Assembly: GCA_023389575.1 (NCBI GenBank)
Contig: JAEWEG010000085.1
Coordinates: forward strand, 1 to 57,081
Origin: Chloroflexota bacterium
GTDB taxonomy: Bacteria; Chloroflexota; Chloroflexia; Thermomicrobiales; UBA6265
Direction of reading: 5' to 3'
Length of the DNA stretch: 57,081 nucleotides
The notes under the pieces are model-generated. The model did no database searches, had not been told where the DNA came from, and was given only the letters and a program-made list of their open reading frames with translations. Shown in pieces: positions 16,977-25,736 of the stretch (the stretch's first letter is position 1; each line of letters starts with the position of its first letter). The position numbers were made by a program, and so were the translations under genes.

Positions 16977-18746
16977 ATGCCACGCATAGAAGATTACGCC
17001 TTGCTCGGAGACCTCCACACAGCGGTGCTGGTCAGCCGGGAAGGCTCGATGGACTGGTGCTGTTTCCCCCGGTTCGACTCGCCCGCCTGTTTCGCGGCGC
17101 TGCTTGGCACGCCTGATCACGGACGGTGGCTCATCGCGCCCGACAAGGAGTGTATCGAGACGACTCGCCGATACCGGGGCGACACCTTGATCCTGGAGAC
17201 TGAGCACCGGACCGAGGACGGCGTGGTGCGGGTGATCGACTTCATGCCGGTGCGCGACCAGGCCGCGGATATCGTGCGGATTGTCGAGGGAGTCGAAGGA
17301 ACCGTCACGATGGAATCGGAACTAAAGATCCGGTTCGACTATGGGCAGGTCGCGCCCTGGGTGCGTCGGGTCGACCACACCCGGCTGGCGGTCGCCGGGC
17401 CCGACGCGCTGTGCCTGCGCACCTCGGCCGAGATGCATGGCGAGGGAATGGCCACCCGGTCGACCTTCACCGTGACGGAGGGTGAGCGGGTGGCGTTCGA
17501 CCTGACCTGGTTCCCCTCGCACGAAGACTTGCCGCCGAAGATCGATCCGTATGCGGCCCTCGCCGCGTCGGAGCAATGGTGGAACGAATGGTCGGCGTCT
17601 TCCGGCGGGGTAGGCGCGCGCGACGATGTCGTGTGTCGGTCGCTTCTGGTGTTGAAGGCACTGACCTACGCCCCGACCGGTGGGATCGTGGCCGCGCCGA
17701 CGACCTCGTTGCCGGAACACATTGGCGGGGTGCGAAATTGGGATTACCGGTTCTGCTGGTTGCGGGATGCATCGCTGACGCTGGTCGCCATGCTCAAGGC
17801 CGGCCACAAGGACGAGGCGACGGCCTGGCGGGACTGGCTGCTGCGAGCGATCGCTGGCGATCCCCAGAGCCTCCAGATCATGTACGGGATCGCGGGGGAG
17901 CGGCGGCTGGAGGAGTACGAGCTGCCACATCTTCCCGGGTTCGCCAATTCCCAGCCGGTGCGGATCGGCAACGCGGCGTCGCACCAGATGCAACTGGACG
18001 TCTTCGGGGAAGTGATCGACGCCCTGTACCTGTCGCTGGTGCACGGTTCCCCTCCCTCACACTTCGCCTCGGCCCTGATGCGGCACATGCTGGCGTGGCT
18101 CGAGAACGGGTGGCGGCTGGAAGACGCGGGCATCTGGGAGGTGCGAGGACCGCTGCGCCACTTCACCCACTCGAAGCTGATGGCGTGGGTGGCGTTCGAC
18201 CGGGCGGTGAGGCTGAACGAGGAGTTCGGGATGTCTGGGCCGGTGGACGACTGGCGCCGGACGCGCGATGAGATCAAGGAGCAAATCCTCGAGTTGGGCT
18301 GGAACGAGGAGAAGCAGGCATTCACGCAGGCCTATGGCCTCGACGAACTGGACGCAAGCCTGCTGCTGATGCCGATCATGGGGTTCCTGCCGCCGAACGA
18401 CCCGAGAATCGTGTCGACGGTCGACGCCATTCAGCGCGAGCTGTCGGTCGACGGCCTGCTGAACCGGTACCGCACCGAGACGGAGGGCGTGGACGGCCTG
18501 CCGGCGGGCGAAGGGGCGTTCCTGGCATGTTCGTTCTGGCTGGTGGAGGTCATGGCGCTGCAGGGCAGGCAGGAGGAAGCGGAAGAGCTGTTCGACCGTT
18601 TGTGCGGGCTCCAGAACGACCTGGGGCTGCTGGCGGAGGAGTATGACCCGGTGGCGGGGCAGCAACTGGGGAACTTCCCGCAGGCGTTCTCGCACCTTGC
18701 GCTGATCACCGCGGCCCTGACCTTGGAGAGCCGTGAGACACGATAG
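16977..18746 (+). CDS. Glycoside hydrolase family 15 protein (glucoamylase/trehalase type)
   Basis: A 589-residue alpha-glucosidase-type enzyme acting on alpha-linked glucose, either starch-like chains or trehalose. The N terminus (MPRIEDYALLGD...DWCCFPRFDSPACFAALLG) is the usual beta-sandwich lead-in; the C-terminal half is an alpha/alpha barrel. The two expected acids are seen: Glu388 in IWEVRG and Glu512 in GEGAFLAC. There is no signal peptide, so it is probably cytoplasmic, which fits trehalase-like members. ATG 16977 has AGGGAG five bases upstream; ATG 16950 is an alternative. Confidence 0.93.
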   Translation: MPRIEDYALLGDLHTAVLVSREGSMDWCCFPRFDSPACFAALLGTPDHGRWLIAPDKECIETTRRYRGDTLILETEHRTEDGVVRVIDFMPVRDQAADIVRIVEGVEGTVTMESELKIRFDYGQVAPWVRRVDHTRLAVAGPDALCLRTSAEMHGEGMATRSTFTVTEGERVAFDLTWFPSHEDLPPKIDPYAALAASEQWWNEWSASSGGVGARDDVVCRSLLVLKALTYAPTGGIVAAPTTSLPEHIGGVRNWDYRFCWLRDASLTLVAMLKAGHKDEATAWRDWLLRAIAGDPQSLQIMYGIAGERRLEEYELPHLPGFANSQPVRIGNAASHQMQLDVFGEVIDALYLSLVHGSPPSHFASALMRHMLAWLENGWRLEDAGIWEVRGPLRHFTHSKLMAWVAFDRAVRLNEEFGMSGPVDDWRRTRDEIKEQILELGWNEEKQAFTQAYGLDELDASLLLMPIMGFLPPNDPRIVSTVDAIQRELSVDGLLNRYRTETEGVDGLPAGEGAFLACSFWLVEVMALQGRQEEAEELFDRLCGLQNDLGLLAEEYDPVAGQQLGNFPQAFSHLALITAALTLESRETR

Positions 18747-18848
18747 CGCGCCGATGACACACCCTGGACACGGTTGAGGTGTATCGTGGCGGAAACGCCG
18801 GGCTCGACGGTGAGCCCCCTGGATGACATGGCGAGAGGAGCAGCGACG

Positions 18849-19937
18849 ATGACGAGATCGTGGGTGCACGATGCGGTGCGGACCATTGAGCGAGACTTCC
18901 AGCGATCGGCGGACACCCATCTGGTGCCGCTGGAGTTGCCGGGCGCGCCGGGCATTCGGGTGTACATCAAGGATGAGTCCACCCACCTGACGGGCAGCCT
19001 GAAGCACCGCCTGGCGCGGTCGCTGTTCCTGCATGGTCTTTGCAATGGGGCCATCGAGGAAGGAACGACGCTCGTCGAGGCGTCCTCTGGCAGCACCGCG
19101 GTGTCGGAGGCGTATTTCGCGCGGTTGCTGGGCTTGCCGTTCGTGGCGGTGATGCCGCGCGGGACGTCCGAGGTCAAGGTCGAGCAGATCGAGTTCCACG
19201 GTGGCGTCTGCCGGTTCGTGGAGGACGGCTCGCGGGTCTACGCGGAGGCCGAGCGCATCGCTGAGGAGACGGGCGGTTACTACCTGGACCAGTTCACCAA
19301 CGCCGCCCAGGCGACGGACTGGCGAGGCAACAACAATATCGCCGAGTCGATCTATACCCAGATGGCGGCGGAGCCAGACCCGATCCCGCGATGGATCGTG
19401 GTGGGGGCCGGCACGGGTGGAACATCGTCGACGATTGGCCGGTATATCCGGTATCGCGGGCACGACACGCAACTGTGCGTGGTGGACCCCGAGAACTCGG
19501 TCTTCTACGACTGTTTCATGGGCATCGACCGGGCGGGCAAGGAGTGCCGCGGCTCGGGCATCGAGGGCATCGGCCGGCCACGGGTCGAGCCGTCGTTCAA
19601 TCCACACGTGATCGACCGGATGATCCAGGTGAAGAACTGCGAGTCGTACGGGGCCATGCATTTCCTGGCCGAGGTGACAGGTCGCAGGTACGGTGGGTCG
19701 ACCGGGACGAACCTGCACGGCGTGTTCGACCTGGCCGCGGAAATGGTTGAGCGCGGAGAGACCGGCTCGATCGTGACGCTGGCCTGCGATCCGGGAGAGC
19801 GGTACCTGGACACCTACTACAGTCACTGCTGGCTGGCGGCCAACGGCTACGATATCGAGCCCTGCGTTCGCCGGTTGCGGGAGTTCCACCAAACGGGCCG
19901 GATGCGGGACATGGCGCCGTCCCTAGCGTCGGGCTGA
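18849..19937 (+). CDS. PLP-dependent cysteine synthase-family enzyme (Cds1-like cysteine desulfhydrase)
   Basis: A 362-residue fold type II PLP enzyme. The PLP lysine is Lys52 in TGSLKHRLARSLFL, and SSGSTAVSEAYFA and GAGTGGT form the substrate and phosphate loops. The start (TRSWVHDAV...RSADTHL) and overall pattern resemble actinobacterial Cds1, which releases H2S from cysteine, more than biosynthetic CysK. That functional assignment is inference. ATG 18849 has AGAGGAG eight bases upstream. It follows the GH15 gene by about 100 bp on the same strand. Confidence 0.85.
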   Translation: MTRSWVHDAVRTIERDFQRSADTHLVPLELPGAPGIRVYIKDESTHLTGSLKHRLARSLFLHGLCNGAIEEGTTLVEASSGSTAVSEAYFARLLGLPFVAVMPRGTSEVKVEQIEFHGGVCRFVEDGSRVYAEAERIAEETGGYYLDQFTNAAQATDWRGNNNIAESIYTQMAAEPDPIPRWIVVGAGTGGTSSTIGRYIRYRGHDTQLCVVDPENSVFYDCFMGIDRAGKECRGSGIEGIGRPRVEPSFNPHVIDRMIQVKNCESYGAMHFLAEVTGRRYGGSTGTNLHGVFDLAAEMVERGETGSIVTLACDPGERYLDTYYSHCWLAANGYDIEPCVRRLREFHQTGRMRDMAPSLASG

Positions 19938-20009
19938 GCAGTGTCATGGGCGTGAGGAGCCGGTGGGCGTCTCGCCGGGTACCGCTCGGTGAGTCTTGCT
20001 CCGACCCTC

Positions 20010-20038
20010 ATGTCACTCGCTCGCGGATGCTGTACAAT
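20010..20038 (+). promoter_or_regulatory. Promoter of tRNA-Arg
   Basis: -35 ATGTCA (20010-20015), 17-base spacer, -10 TACAAT (20033-20038). It starts transcription about 30 bp upstream of the mature tRNA. Confidence 0.55.
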
Positions 20039-20073
20039 CAGCATCGTGGCGGACACGTCACACCGATCCCCAC

Positions 20074-20149
20074 GCGCCCGTAGCTCAGGGGATAGAGCGA
20101 TTGCCTCCGGAGCAATAGGCCGCAGGTTCGAATCCTGCCGGGCGTACCA
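20074..20149 (+). tRNA. tRNA-Arg, anticodon CCG
   Basis: A full cloverleaf: acceptor GCGCCCG pairing with CGGGCGT (one G-U pair at the end), D arm GCTC...GAGC, anticodon stem ATTGC/GCAAT with loop CTCCGGA giving anticodon CCG, and T arm GCAGG-TTCGAAT-CCTGC. The CCA end is encoded (20147-20149). It reads CGG codons, common in this GC-rich genome. Its 3' end is repeated at 25631. Confidence 0.96.
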
Positions 20150-20153
20150 ATCA
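20136..20153 (+). repeat. Direct repeat copy 1 (tRNA-Arg 3' end, att-like)
   Basis: TGCCGGGCGTACCAATCA, covering the 3' T arm, acceptor end and CCA. It matches 25631-25648 at 17 of 18 positions. Both copies are followed at a similar distance by the same hairpin terminator. Confidence 0.75.
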
Positions 20154-20612
20154 ACAACCCAGATCATCATGGGCCAGCCATACAGGCTGGCCTTTCTGCT
20201 TCCCCGTCCCCTAATCCGCAATGTCCACTCCGAGTGATTGTGGTTGGAGCCTCCTTCGTCTCTCCCTCCTGTCGTCGAGCAATCGATCCAATGGTGGCGT
20301 GGGCCATGCCCACGCCAGTCCACCAGATCCAGCATCCGCAAGCAGGTGAGAGGCATTCGGCGCCGCCGGATTATACATGCCTTCAGATGGCACCCCCTGT
20401 CTCCCAGTCCTCACCGTACGATTCGCGGAGCCGTTTACCCCTATCGGCGGCATTTCGGTCACCTTCCCGCTCATCGCTGGTTCGGGACAACCTTCCCGGT
20501 CCGCTGGGACCGCTGTCCCTATTTGCCTATCTCCAGGGCAGGCAGGATGAACTTACGGCACCGGCACACGTGCCGGACCGTCGACGATCCTACCAATCAC
20601 AGGAGTGATCCC
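20150..20612. other. Gap between tRNA-Arg and the cupredoxin-like gene
   Basis: A 463-bp stretch holding the tRNA terminator at its left end. The rest has no supported gene; the promoter of the gene at 20613 must lie here, but I see no convincing -35/-10 pair. Confidence 0.5.
20172..20201 (+). terminator. Terminator of tRNA-Arg
   Basis: 8-bp stem GGCCAGCC / GGCTGGCC (20172-20179, 20185-20192) with loop ATACA, followed by TTTCTGCTT. The same element recurs at 25667 with the loop reading TGTAT. Confidence 0.85.
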
Positions 20613-21518
20613 ATGGATTCCACGACATTATCTCGCAGGTCTGTCATCTCGATCGCGACCGCGCTGGCCCTGGGGAGCATGCTGGCGCCAGTCGCCACAA
20701 CCATGGCTCAGGAGGCCACGCCAGGGGCAGCTCCTTCCCTCCTCGACGGGCTCGGTCTGCCGACCCTCGAGGTGACCCTCACGAGCGAGGGCATCACCGC
20801 GCCCACCGACATCGCCGCTGGCCCAGTGCTGCTGGTTGTTCACAATCAAACCGAAGGCCCGGCACTCATCGAGGTCGCCCAGATGCCAGCCGGTGTGACC
20901 GTGGAGGACTGGTTGGCGCTCTCGGACCTTGAAGGCGCCCTGCCAGAGTGGACCGCCGAGGCCGTTGTCGCGGGCGGCGTCGAGACGATGCCCAACGGGA
21001 GTGGGGCAATCGTGATCAACCCGGTGCCCGGCGAGTGGATGCTCATCGTCGACGCCGAGGCGGAAGTCACCATGCCGTCGGCCACGCTCTCGGTCAGCGG
21101 CGACGCCGCCACCGCCGACATCGTCTCCGCGGTGGATGTTGAGATGGGCGAGTACGTCTTCAACTTCCCCGACACCATGGTCGCCGGTCCGCAAATCTGG
21201 CATATCACCAATGTCCACACCCTGCCACATCACGTGATGGCCCTGCCGGTCGACCGGCCGTACACCGCGGAGGAGGTGACTGACGGGCTGATGGCCGGAT
21301 TCTCCGGGACCCCGGTAACCGAGGGCTTCTCGTTCGAATCCTCGGTGGTGGGTCCGCCGACGTTCAGTCCAGTCATCACCGCGGGACAGGAGATCTGGAT
21401 CGAGACCAACCTGCAGCCGGGTCACTACGTGGCGCTCTGTTTCATCTCCGATCCCGGTTCCGACATCCCGCACATCATGCAGGGGATGTTCGACACCTTC
21501 GAGGTGACCGGTGGATGA
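20613..21518 (+). CDS. Tat-exported cupredoxin-like protein
   Basis: A 301-residue exported protein. It starts with a twin-arginine-type signal (SRRSVISIATALALG) and a mature end beginning AQEATPG. The body looks like two beta-sandwich domains. The C-terminal one has possible copper ligands: His in NVHTLPHHV, then Cys, His and Met in ALCFISDPGSDIPHIMQGM, as in plastocyanin-like folds. Tat export would fit a cofactor loaded or folded protein. A role in electron transfer or copper binding is inference. ATG 20613 has AGGAG seven bases upstream. First gene of the tRNA-flanked segment. Confidence 0.82.
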   Translation: MDSTTLSRRSVISIATALALGSMLAPVATTMAQEATPGAAPSLLDGLGLPTLEVTLTSEGITAPTDIAAGPVLLVVHNQTEGPALIEVAQMPAGVTVEDWLALSDLEGALPEWTAEAVVAGGVETMPNGSGAIVINPVPGEWMLIVDAEAEVTMPSATLSVSGDAATADIVSAVDVEMGEYVFNFPDTMVAGPQIWHITNVHTLPHHVMALPVDRPYTAEEVTDGLMAGFSGTPVTEGFSFESSVVGPPTFSPVITAGQEIWIETNLQPGHYVALCFISDPGSDIPHIMQGMFDTFEVTGG

Positions 21519-21834
21519 CCCAATATCGACGGCCGGTGCCTGGCGCGGCGGATATCGGCGGTCGGTACACCCTGTTCGCACCACCGTTGGGGTCCAGCGC
21601 CACCGCCTTGACCGGCGACACCATCTGGCACGGCGGTGAACGGGACCTCAAGGAACGGCGATTTCGTCACTCATTTCTGAAGTGGCACGCGATATCCGGC
21701 TGCCCAATGGGTCGAACCCCCAGTCCTGCTCCGCACCCGCTCGCTAGGCGAATGACTCCAGGCGCGTGAAGCCAACACATGGCGACGGAACATGGGCCCG
21801 ATCACCACGTAGCGCATATCAGGTGGAGGCCACC
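21519..21834. other. Gap between cupredoxin-like and membrane-protein genes
   Basis: A 316-bp stretch. A short open frame overlaps the preceding stop but shows no family resemblance and is not called. GGGTCGAACCC near 21710 resembles a tRNA T-arm fragment, but no tRNA folds around it. Confidence 0.4.
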
Positions 21835-22569
21835 ATGCCTGAAGCGGACCCCAGTACCAGTTCGGCTCACACACCTGCGGCGCCCGACAGCGTGTGCGTC
21901 CAAATCCTGGCCACCGAACATTGGGGCCAGTTGGCCACACGAAGCATGCTCTGGAACGAAATCTTTGCGAGAGCCGGCATGTTCCTGACCACGCTTTCGG
22001 CGGCGGTCGTCGCCCTCGCACTGGTGGCGCAGACCTCCGACTTCGGAGACGAGTTTCGCCTCTTCGCGCTGATGGTGCTGCCGGTAGTGCTCTTTGTCGG
22101 CATCGCCACCCACATCCGGCTGGCGACGGCGGTCGAGCTGGACGCCTGGACGGTGATCGGCATGAACCGGCTTCGTCACGCCTATCTGGAGGTTGCCCCA
22201 GACCTGGAGCCCTACATCATCAACAGCCACTACGACGACATCGCGGGTCTGCTGCAATCGTCTGGCCAGTACACCGGCTTCCGCCCCGGCATGGCGGTCT
22301 CCAGCACCTCCACGATCGTCGCCATGCTCAACGCGGTGGTCGCGGGAGTGCTGGCGGCCCTCGTCACCGACGCCACTATCGGTGGACTGGGCCGCTCGAC
22401 CACCGTCGGCTTCGTGGCTGGTCTCGGTACGGCGGTGTACATGGCCGGCGTCATTCCCTTTCAAACCATTCGTCGCGCGCAACAGTCCTACGTACCCCGC
22501 TTTCCCCGCCCCGGGGCCATGGCTTCCTCCGGTGGCGGGCTGTCAGGGGATACGGCGCTTCCGACCTGA
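21835..22569 (+). CDS. Integral membrane protein of unknown function
   Basis: A 244-residue protein not recognised. After about 40 polar residues it has four probable membrane segments in two pairs: about residues 47-66 (GMFLTTLSAAVVALALVAQ), 75-95 (LFALMVLPVVLFVGIATHI), and two in the C-terminal half (STIVAMLNAVVAGVLAALVT and VGFVAGLGTAVYMAGVIPF). Between the pairs is a soluble stretch of about 65 residues. ATG 21835 with AGGTGGAG upstream is preferred over an ATG at 21766. It precedes the sensor kinase by 134 bp on the same strand and could be functionally linked to it. Confidence 0.75.
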   Translation: MPEADPSTSSAHTPAAPDSVCVQILATEHWGQLATRSMLWNEIFARAGMFLTTLSAAVVALALVAQTSDFGDEFRLFALMVLPVVLFVGIATHIRLATAVELDAWTVIGMNRLRHAYLEVAPDLEPYIINSHYDDIAGLLQSSGQYTGFRPGMAVSSTSTIVAMLNAVVAGVLAALVTDATIGGLGRSTTVGFVAGLGTAVYMAGVIPFQTIRRAQQSYVPRFPRPGAMASSGGGLSGDTALPT

Positions 22570-22703
22570 TCGCTGGCCCCGATAGCCTGGCCAAGGCGAC
22601 GGAAACCAGCAGGTCAGGCGTTTCGGCGACTTGTGTAAGATGGAGTAACCAACAATTCGGGTTACCAGCCGCAAGGGATTCCCAACCTGACGCGAGGTGG
22701 CTC

Positions 22704-24833
22704 ATGGCTTTTTCGATCGACACCTTGGGTCCTTTCACACCTCAACCGCTGCTGACCCGGGCGGCGAGTCATGGTGCCACCCTGATCGTGCGCACACTCC
22801 TGATGGTGTATCTCGGGGCGGTCGTGTGGCTCCACCTCACCACCGTCCCGACGATTTTCGAGATCCAGCGCCTGGCCTGCGAGCCGGGAACGTGCTTTTG
22901 GGGACAGGTCAACGGTGAGACGCACGCATGGCTTGAGGAACGGGGAATCTCGCCAACCACCTACGCCGTTATCGCGACCTTGATTCCGCTGATGATCCCG
23001 ATTGCTGGTCACACCCTGGCTGGAATCGCGATCTGGCAGCGCCCCACCAATTGGCTGCCAACGCTCTTCGTTTTGGGACTTGCCTTCTGCACGGTGAGCG
23101 CCAGCGGGGCGCTCTGGATACTGTTCATGGAACATCCGGGGTGGGAGCGGCCGCTGTACGTCATCCACGGATTGATGTACGCAACCGGGGCGCTGATGGT
23201 CCTGCTCTTTCCGGATGGCCGCTTCGTTCCGAAATGGAGCAGCCTCCTCGTCGGCTTGATCGCGATCGATGTCGTCCTCCTGGTCGAGCCTGCACTGCTG
23301 GTACATCTTCCCGCTTCCGCCCAACGCGCCTGGGACGCGTGGTTCACCTATTCCGAGTTCGCCGCCATCGCCATCATTGCCTGGCGGCTTCATGTCACGG
23401 TCGACAGGCGGGCGCGGCGGCAGACCAAGGTCTGGTTCATGGCGCAGGTCCCCATGTGGTGTTATACGGCCGCATTCCTGTTCTTCATCCGCCGGAGCGA
23501 GGACGAGATATCGGGAGCCGGAGATCTTTGGTCGATCCTCCTCCAATTCATCTGGGCGTTCACGATTCTCTTCTTCATTTCTGGCCTGCTGATGGCAATC
23601 TACCTCTACAACGTCTATGACCTCTCCGTTGTCATCCGCCGATCACTGGTCTATGGCCTGCTCACGTTCGCCTTGATCGGACTCTACCTGATCACCGTGG
23701 GAACGGTGTCCATCGTGCTCGGCGGCGGGGAAAACGCGGTACCCACGATCCTGGCGACCGTCGTTATCGCCATCGCCTTCGCGCCGCTCCGAGAATGGCT
23801 CCAACGCTGTAGCCGCCGCCTTCTCTACGGCGACCAGCCGGATCCATATGGCGTCCTCACGCGGTTCGGTCACCACCTTCAGGAGAACGCCGCCCCTGAG
23901 CGACTTCTTCGGACGATCGTTGAACTCGTTCAGGACGCCCTTCAGGTTCCTGAAGTCGCCCTTGCGATCGCGGGCGAGCCGGCGCTGACCGTGCGCACCG
24001 GCGGAATCACTGGTGACGCCGTCAATGTCCCCATTCGTTATCAGGGCGACGCCCTCGGCACGCTCTCGGTCGTTCCGCGCACGCCCGCCGAGCCGTTCTC
24101 CCCGGTGGACCGCCGCTTGATCGATGAGGTGGCTCGCCAAACAGGGATAGCCGTTCATTCGATATTGCTGTCCGAAGATCTTCGGCGGTCCCGCGAGCGC
24201 CTGGTCACGGCCCGCGAGGAAGAACGCCGCCGAATTCGTCGCGATCTGCACGACGGACTTGGTCCGGCACTGGCGGCGCTGTCGCTCCAGGTCGAGATCG
24301 CGCGTGATCTGGTCAGAACGGCACCTGACCGCAGCACGGAACTGCTCGATGATGTGCTCGCCCTCGCGCGCGAGTCGATCCTCGATGTGCGCCGCCTCGT
24401 GTACGGTCTGCGCCCGCCAGCACTCGATGATCTCGGCCTCATTGGAGCGATCGAGGCCCAACGCGATACCTGGGAACAGCACGGGCTGACAGTCACCCTC
24501 GATCTGGAGCCGGACCTGCCCTCGCTCTCGGCCGCCACGGAAGTGGCCATCTTTCGCATCGTCCAGGAAGGTGTCAACAATGTGATCCGGCATGCGCACG
24601 CGACGAGCGTGCTTGTCCGCCTGGCCGCCTCCGCTGGCGAAGTCTGGTTGGAGATCGTCGACGATGGCCAAGGCTTTTCCAACAATCCGCAGCCAGGGGT
24701 TGGCTTGCTTTCGATGCACGAGCGCGCGGCCGAGCTTGGCGGTACGTGCACGGTGACAGGGCATTCCGGTACGGGCGTGACGGTAACCGCCACGTTCCCA
24801 TTGGAGCCCGCCGGACCTCAAACCGATGGCTGA
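22704..24833 (+). CDS. NarL-family sensor histidine kinase
   Basis: A 709-residue membrane kinase. The first ~370 residues hold about eight hydrophobic segments with no large extracellular domain, suggesting a signal in or near the membrane. A GAF-like region follows (about 385-490), then the HisKA_3 dimerisation helix with phospho-His516 in RRDLHDGLGPALAALS, then an HATPase_c domain with N box EGVNNVIRHAHA and G box DDGQGF. ATG 22704 has AGGTGG upstream. Its stop overlaps the response regulator start by 8 bp, so they form a two-component pair. Confidence 0.93.
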   Translation: MAFSIDTLGPFTPQPLLTRAASHGATLIVRTLLMVYLGAVVWLHLTTVPTIFEIQRLACEPGTCFWGQVNGETHAWLEERGISPTTYAVIATLIPLMIPIAGHTLAGIAIWQRPTNWLPTLFVLGLAFCTVSASGALWILFMEHPGWERPLYVIHGLMYATGALMVLLFPDGRFVPKWSSLLVGLIAIDVVLLVEPALLVHLPASAQRAWDAWFTYSEFAAIAIIAWRLHVTVDRRARRQTKVWFMAQVPMWCYTAAFLFFIRRSEDEISGAGDLWSILLQFIWAFTILFFISGLLMAIYLYNVYDLSVVIRRSLVYGLLTFALIGLYLITVGTVSIVLGGGENAVPTILATVVIAIAFAPLREWLQRCSRRLLYGDQPDPYGVLTRFGHHLQENAAPERLLRTIVELVQDALQVPEVALAIAGEPALTVRTGGITGDAVNVPIRYQGDALGTLSVVPRTPAEPFSPVDRRLIDEVARQTGIAVHSILLSEDLRRSRERLVTAREEERRRIRRDLHDGLGPALAALSLQVEIARDLVRTAPDRSTELLDDVLALARESILDVRRLVYGLRPPALDDLGLIGAIEAQRDTWEQHGLTVTLDLEPDLPSLSAATEVAIFRIVQEGVNNVIRHAHATSVLVRLAASAGEVWLEIVDDGQGFSNNPQPGVGLLSMHERAAELGGTCTVTGHSGTGVTVTATFPLEPAGPQTDG

Positions 24834-25485
24834 GTCCATCAGGATCCTCGTGGTCGACGACAGCGCTCCGTTCCGTCAAGGGCTTCGCATGCTGATTGCC
24901 GCGACGGACGACTTCGAGTTGTCCGGCGAGGCGAACGATGGCGCGTCGGCCATCGCGCACGTCGAGCGGTACCAGCCAGACGTGGTCCTGATGGACATCA
25001 ACATGCCAGCCGTGAACGGTATCGACGCCACGCGAAGCATCGTGGCCACCGCGCCACACGTGGCGGTGCTGGTGGTGACCATGTTCGACGATGACGATTC
25101 GGTGTTCGCCGCGCTGCAGGCCGGGGCTCGCGGCTACCTGCTGAAGGGGGCAACGAAGTCCGAAATCGTGCGCTCGATCCGGGCGGTCGCCGAAGGAGAG
25201 GCGATCTTTGGAGCCGCCATCGCGCGGCGGCTGCAGGCATACTTTGCCCGGCCACGCGCCCCCTCGGGCCCCGCCACGGCATTTCCGGACCTGTCGGCGC
25301 GAGAGCGCGAAGTGCTGGAACTGATCGCGCAACACCTGACGAATCCCGAAATCGCCCTCAGGCTCGGTCTGAGCGAAAAGACGGTGCGCAACTATGTCTC
25401 CAACATCTTCGCGAAGCTGCAGGTGAACGACCGCTCTCGCGCGATCATGATGGCGCGCGATCAAGGTTTCGGCCAGGTGTCATGA
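24826..25485 (+). CDS. NarL/LuxR-type response regulator
   Basis: A 219-residue transcription regulator. The receiver domain has the acidic pair DD at 11-12, phospho-acceptor Asp57 in VVLMDINMP, and the conserved Lys in LLKGA. A LuxR-type helix-turn-helix occupies the last ~65 residues (LSAREREVLELIAQHLTNPEIA...SEKTVRNYVSNIFAKL). It overlaps the kinase gene by 8 bp. Likely targets include its neighbours in the tRNA-flanked segment, but no binding site can be assigned. Confidence 0.95.
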   Translation: MAESIRILVVDDSAPFRQGLRMLIAATDDFELSGEANDGASAIAHVERYQPDVVLMDINMPAVNGIDATRSIVATAPHVAVLVVTMFDDDDSVFAALQAGARGYLLKGATKSEIVRSIRAVAEGEAIFGAAIARRLQAYFARPRAPSGPATAFPDLSAREREVLELIAQHLTNPEIALRLGLSEKTVRNYVSNIFAKLQVNDRSRAIMMARDQGFGQVS

Positions 25486-25630
25486 GTACCCCAACCCGCG
25501 CCGCGCCATCCTTCCTTCGTAGGCTCGGCATCGCTGGTACGCCGACCAGCTTTCGACGGCATGGCTGCACCTAACGTGTCTCGGCGGGCCTAGGTAATGA
25601 TCTTCTCCATATCCGAAAGCTAGATTGACC

Positions 25631-25648
25631 TGCCAGGCGTACCAATCA
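25631..25648 (+). repeat. Direct repeat copy 2 (att-like tRNA-Arg 3' end)
   Basis: TGCCAGGCGTACCAATCA, 17 of 18 bases identical to the tRNA-Arg 3' end at 20136. There is no tRNA body upstream of it, so it is a remnant or duplicated attachment site, not a gene. Confidence 0.75.
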
Positions 25649-25666
25649 GGAACCCACGTGCTCAGA

Positions 25667-25698
25667 GGCCAGCCTGTATGGCTGGCCTTTCTGCTTTT
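25667..25698 (+). terminator. Second copy of the tRNA-Arg terminator
   Basis: Same 8-bp stem as at 20172, followed by TTTCTGCTTTT. The 5-base loop is TGTAT, the reverse complement of ATACA in the first copy, so the hairpin is inverted while its flanks are direct. It can terminate the response regulator message. Confidence 0.8.
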
Positions 25699-25736
25699 CG
25701 AAGACTTTCGCCATCGAAAGACGCGGAGGCGAGTGC

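Noticed and set aside
18057..19892. A 611-codon minus-strand open frame across GH15 and the Cds1-like gene
   Set aside because: It is antisense to two clear enzymes, with Arg/His/Pro-rich composition and no domain pattern.
21705..21730. A tRNA-like fragment GGGTCGAACCC
   Set aside because: No acceptor, D or anticodon arms fold around it.
21515..21769. An 84-codon frame overlapping the stop of the cupredoxin-like gene
   Set aside because: The overlap looks like coupling, but the peptide has no hydrophobic pattern, domain or compositional support, and the next real gene has its own ribosome site.
20150..25630. Search for an integrase or transposase inside the tRNA-flanked segment
   Set aside because: None of the frames there shows integrase or transposase motifs, so I describe the segment as island-like only from its flanking repeats.
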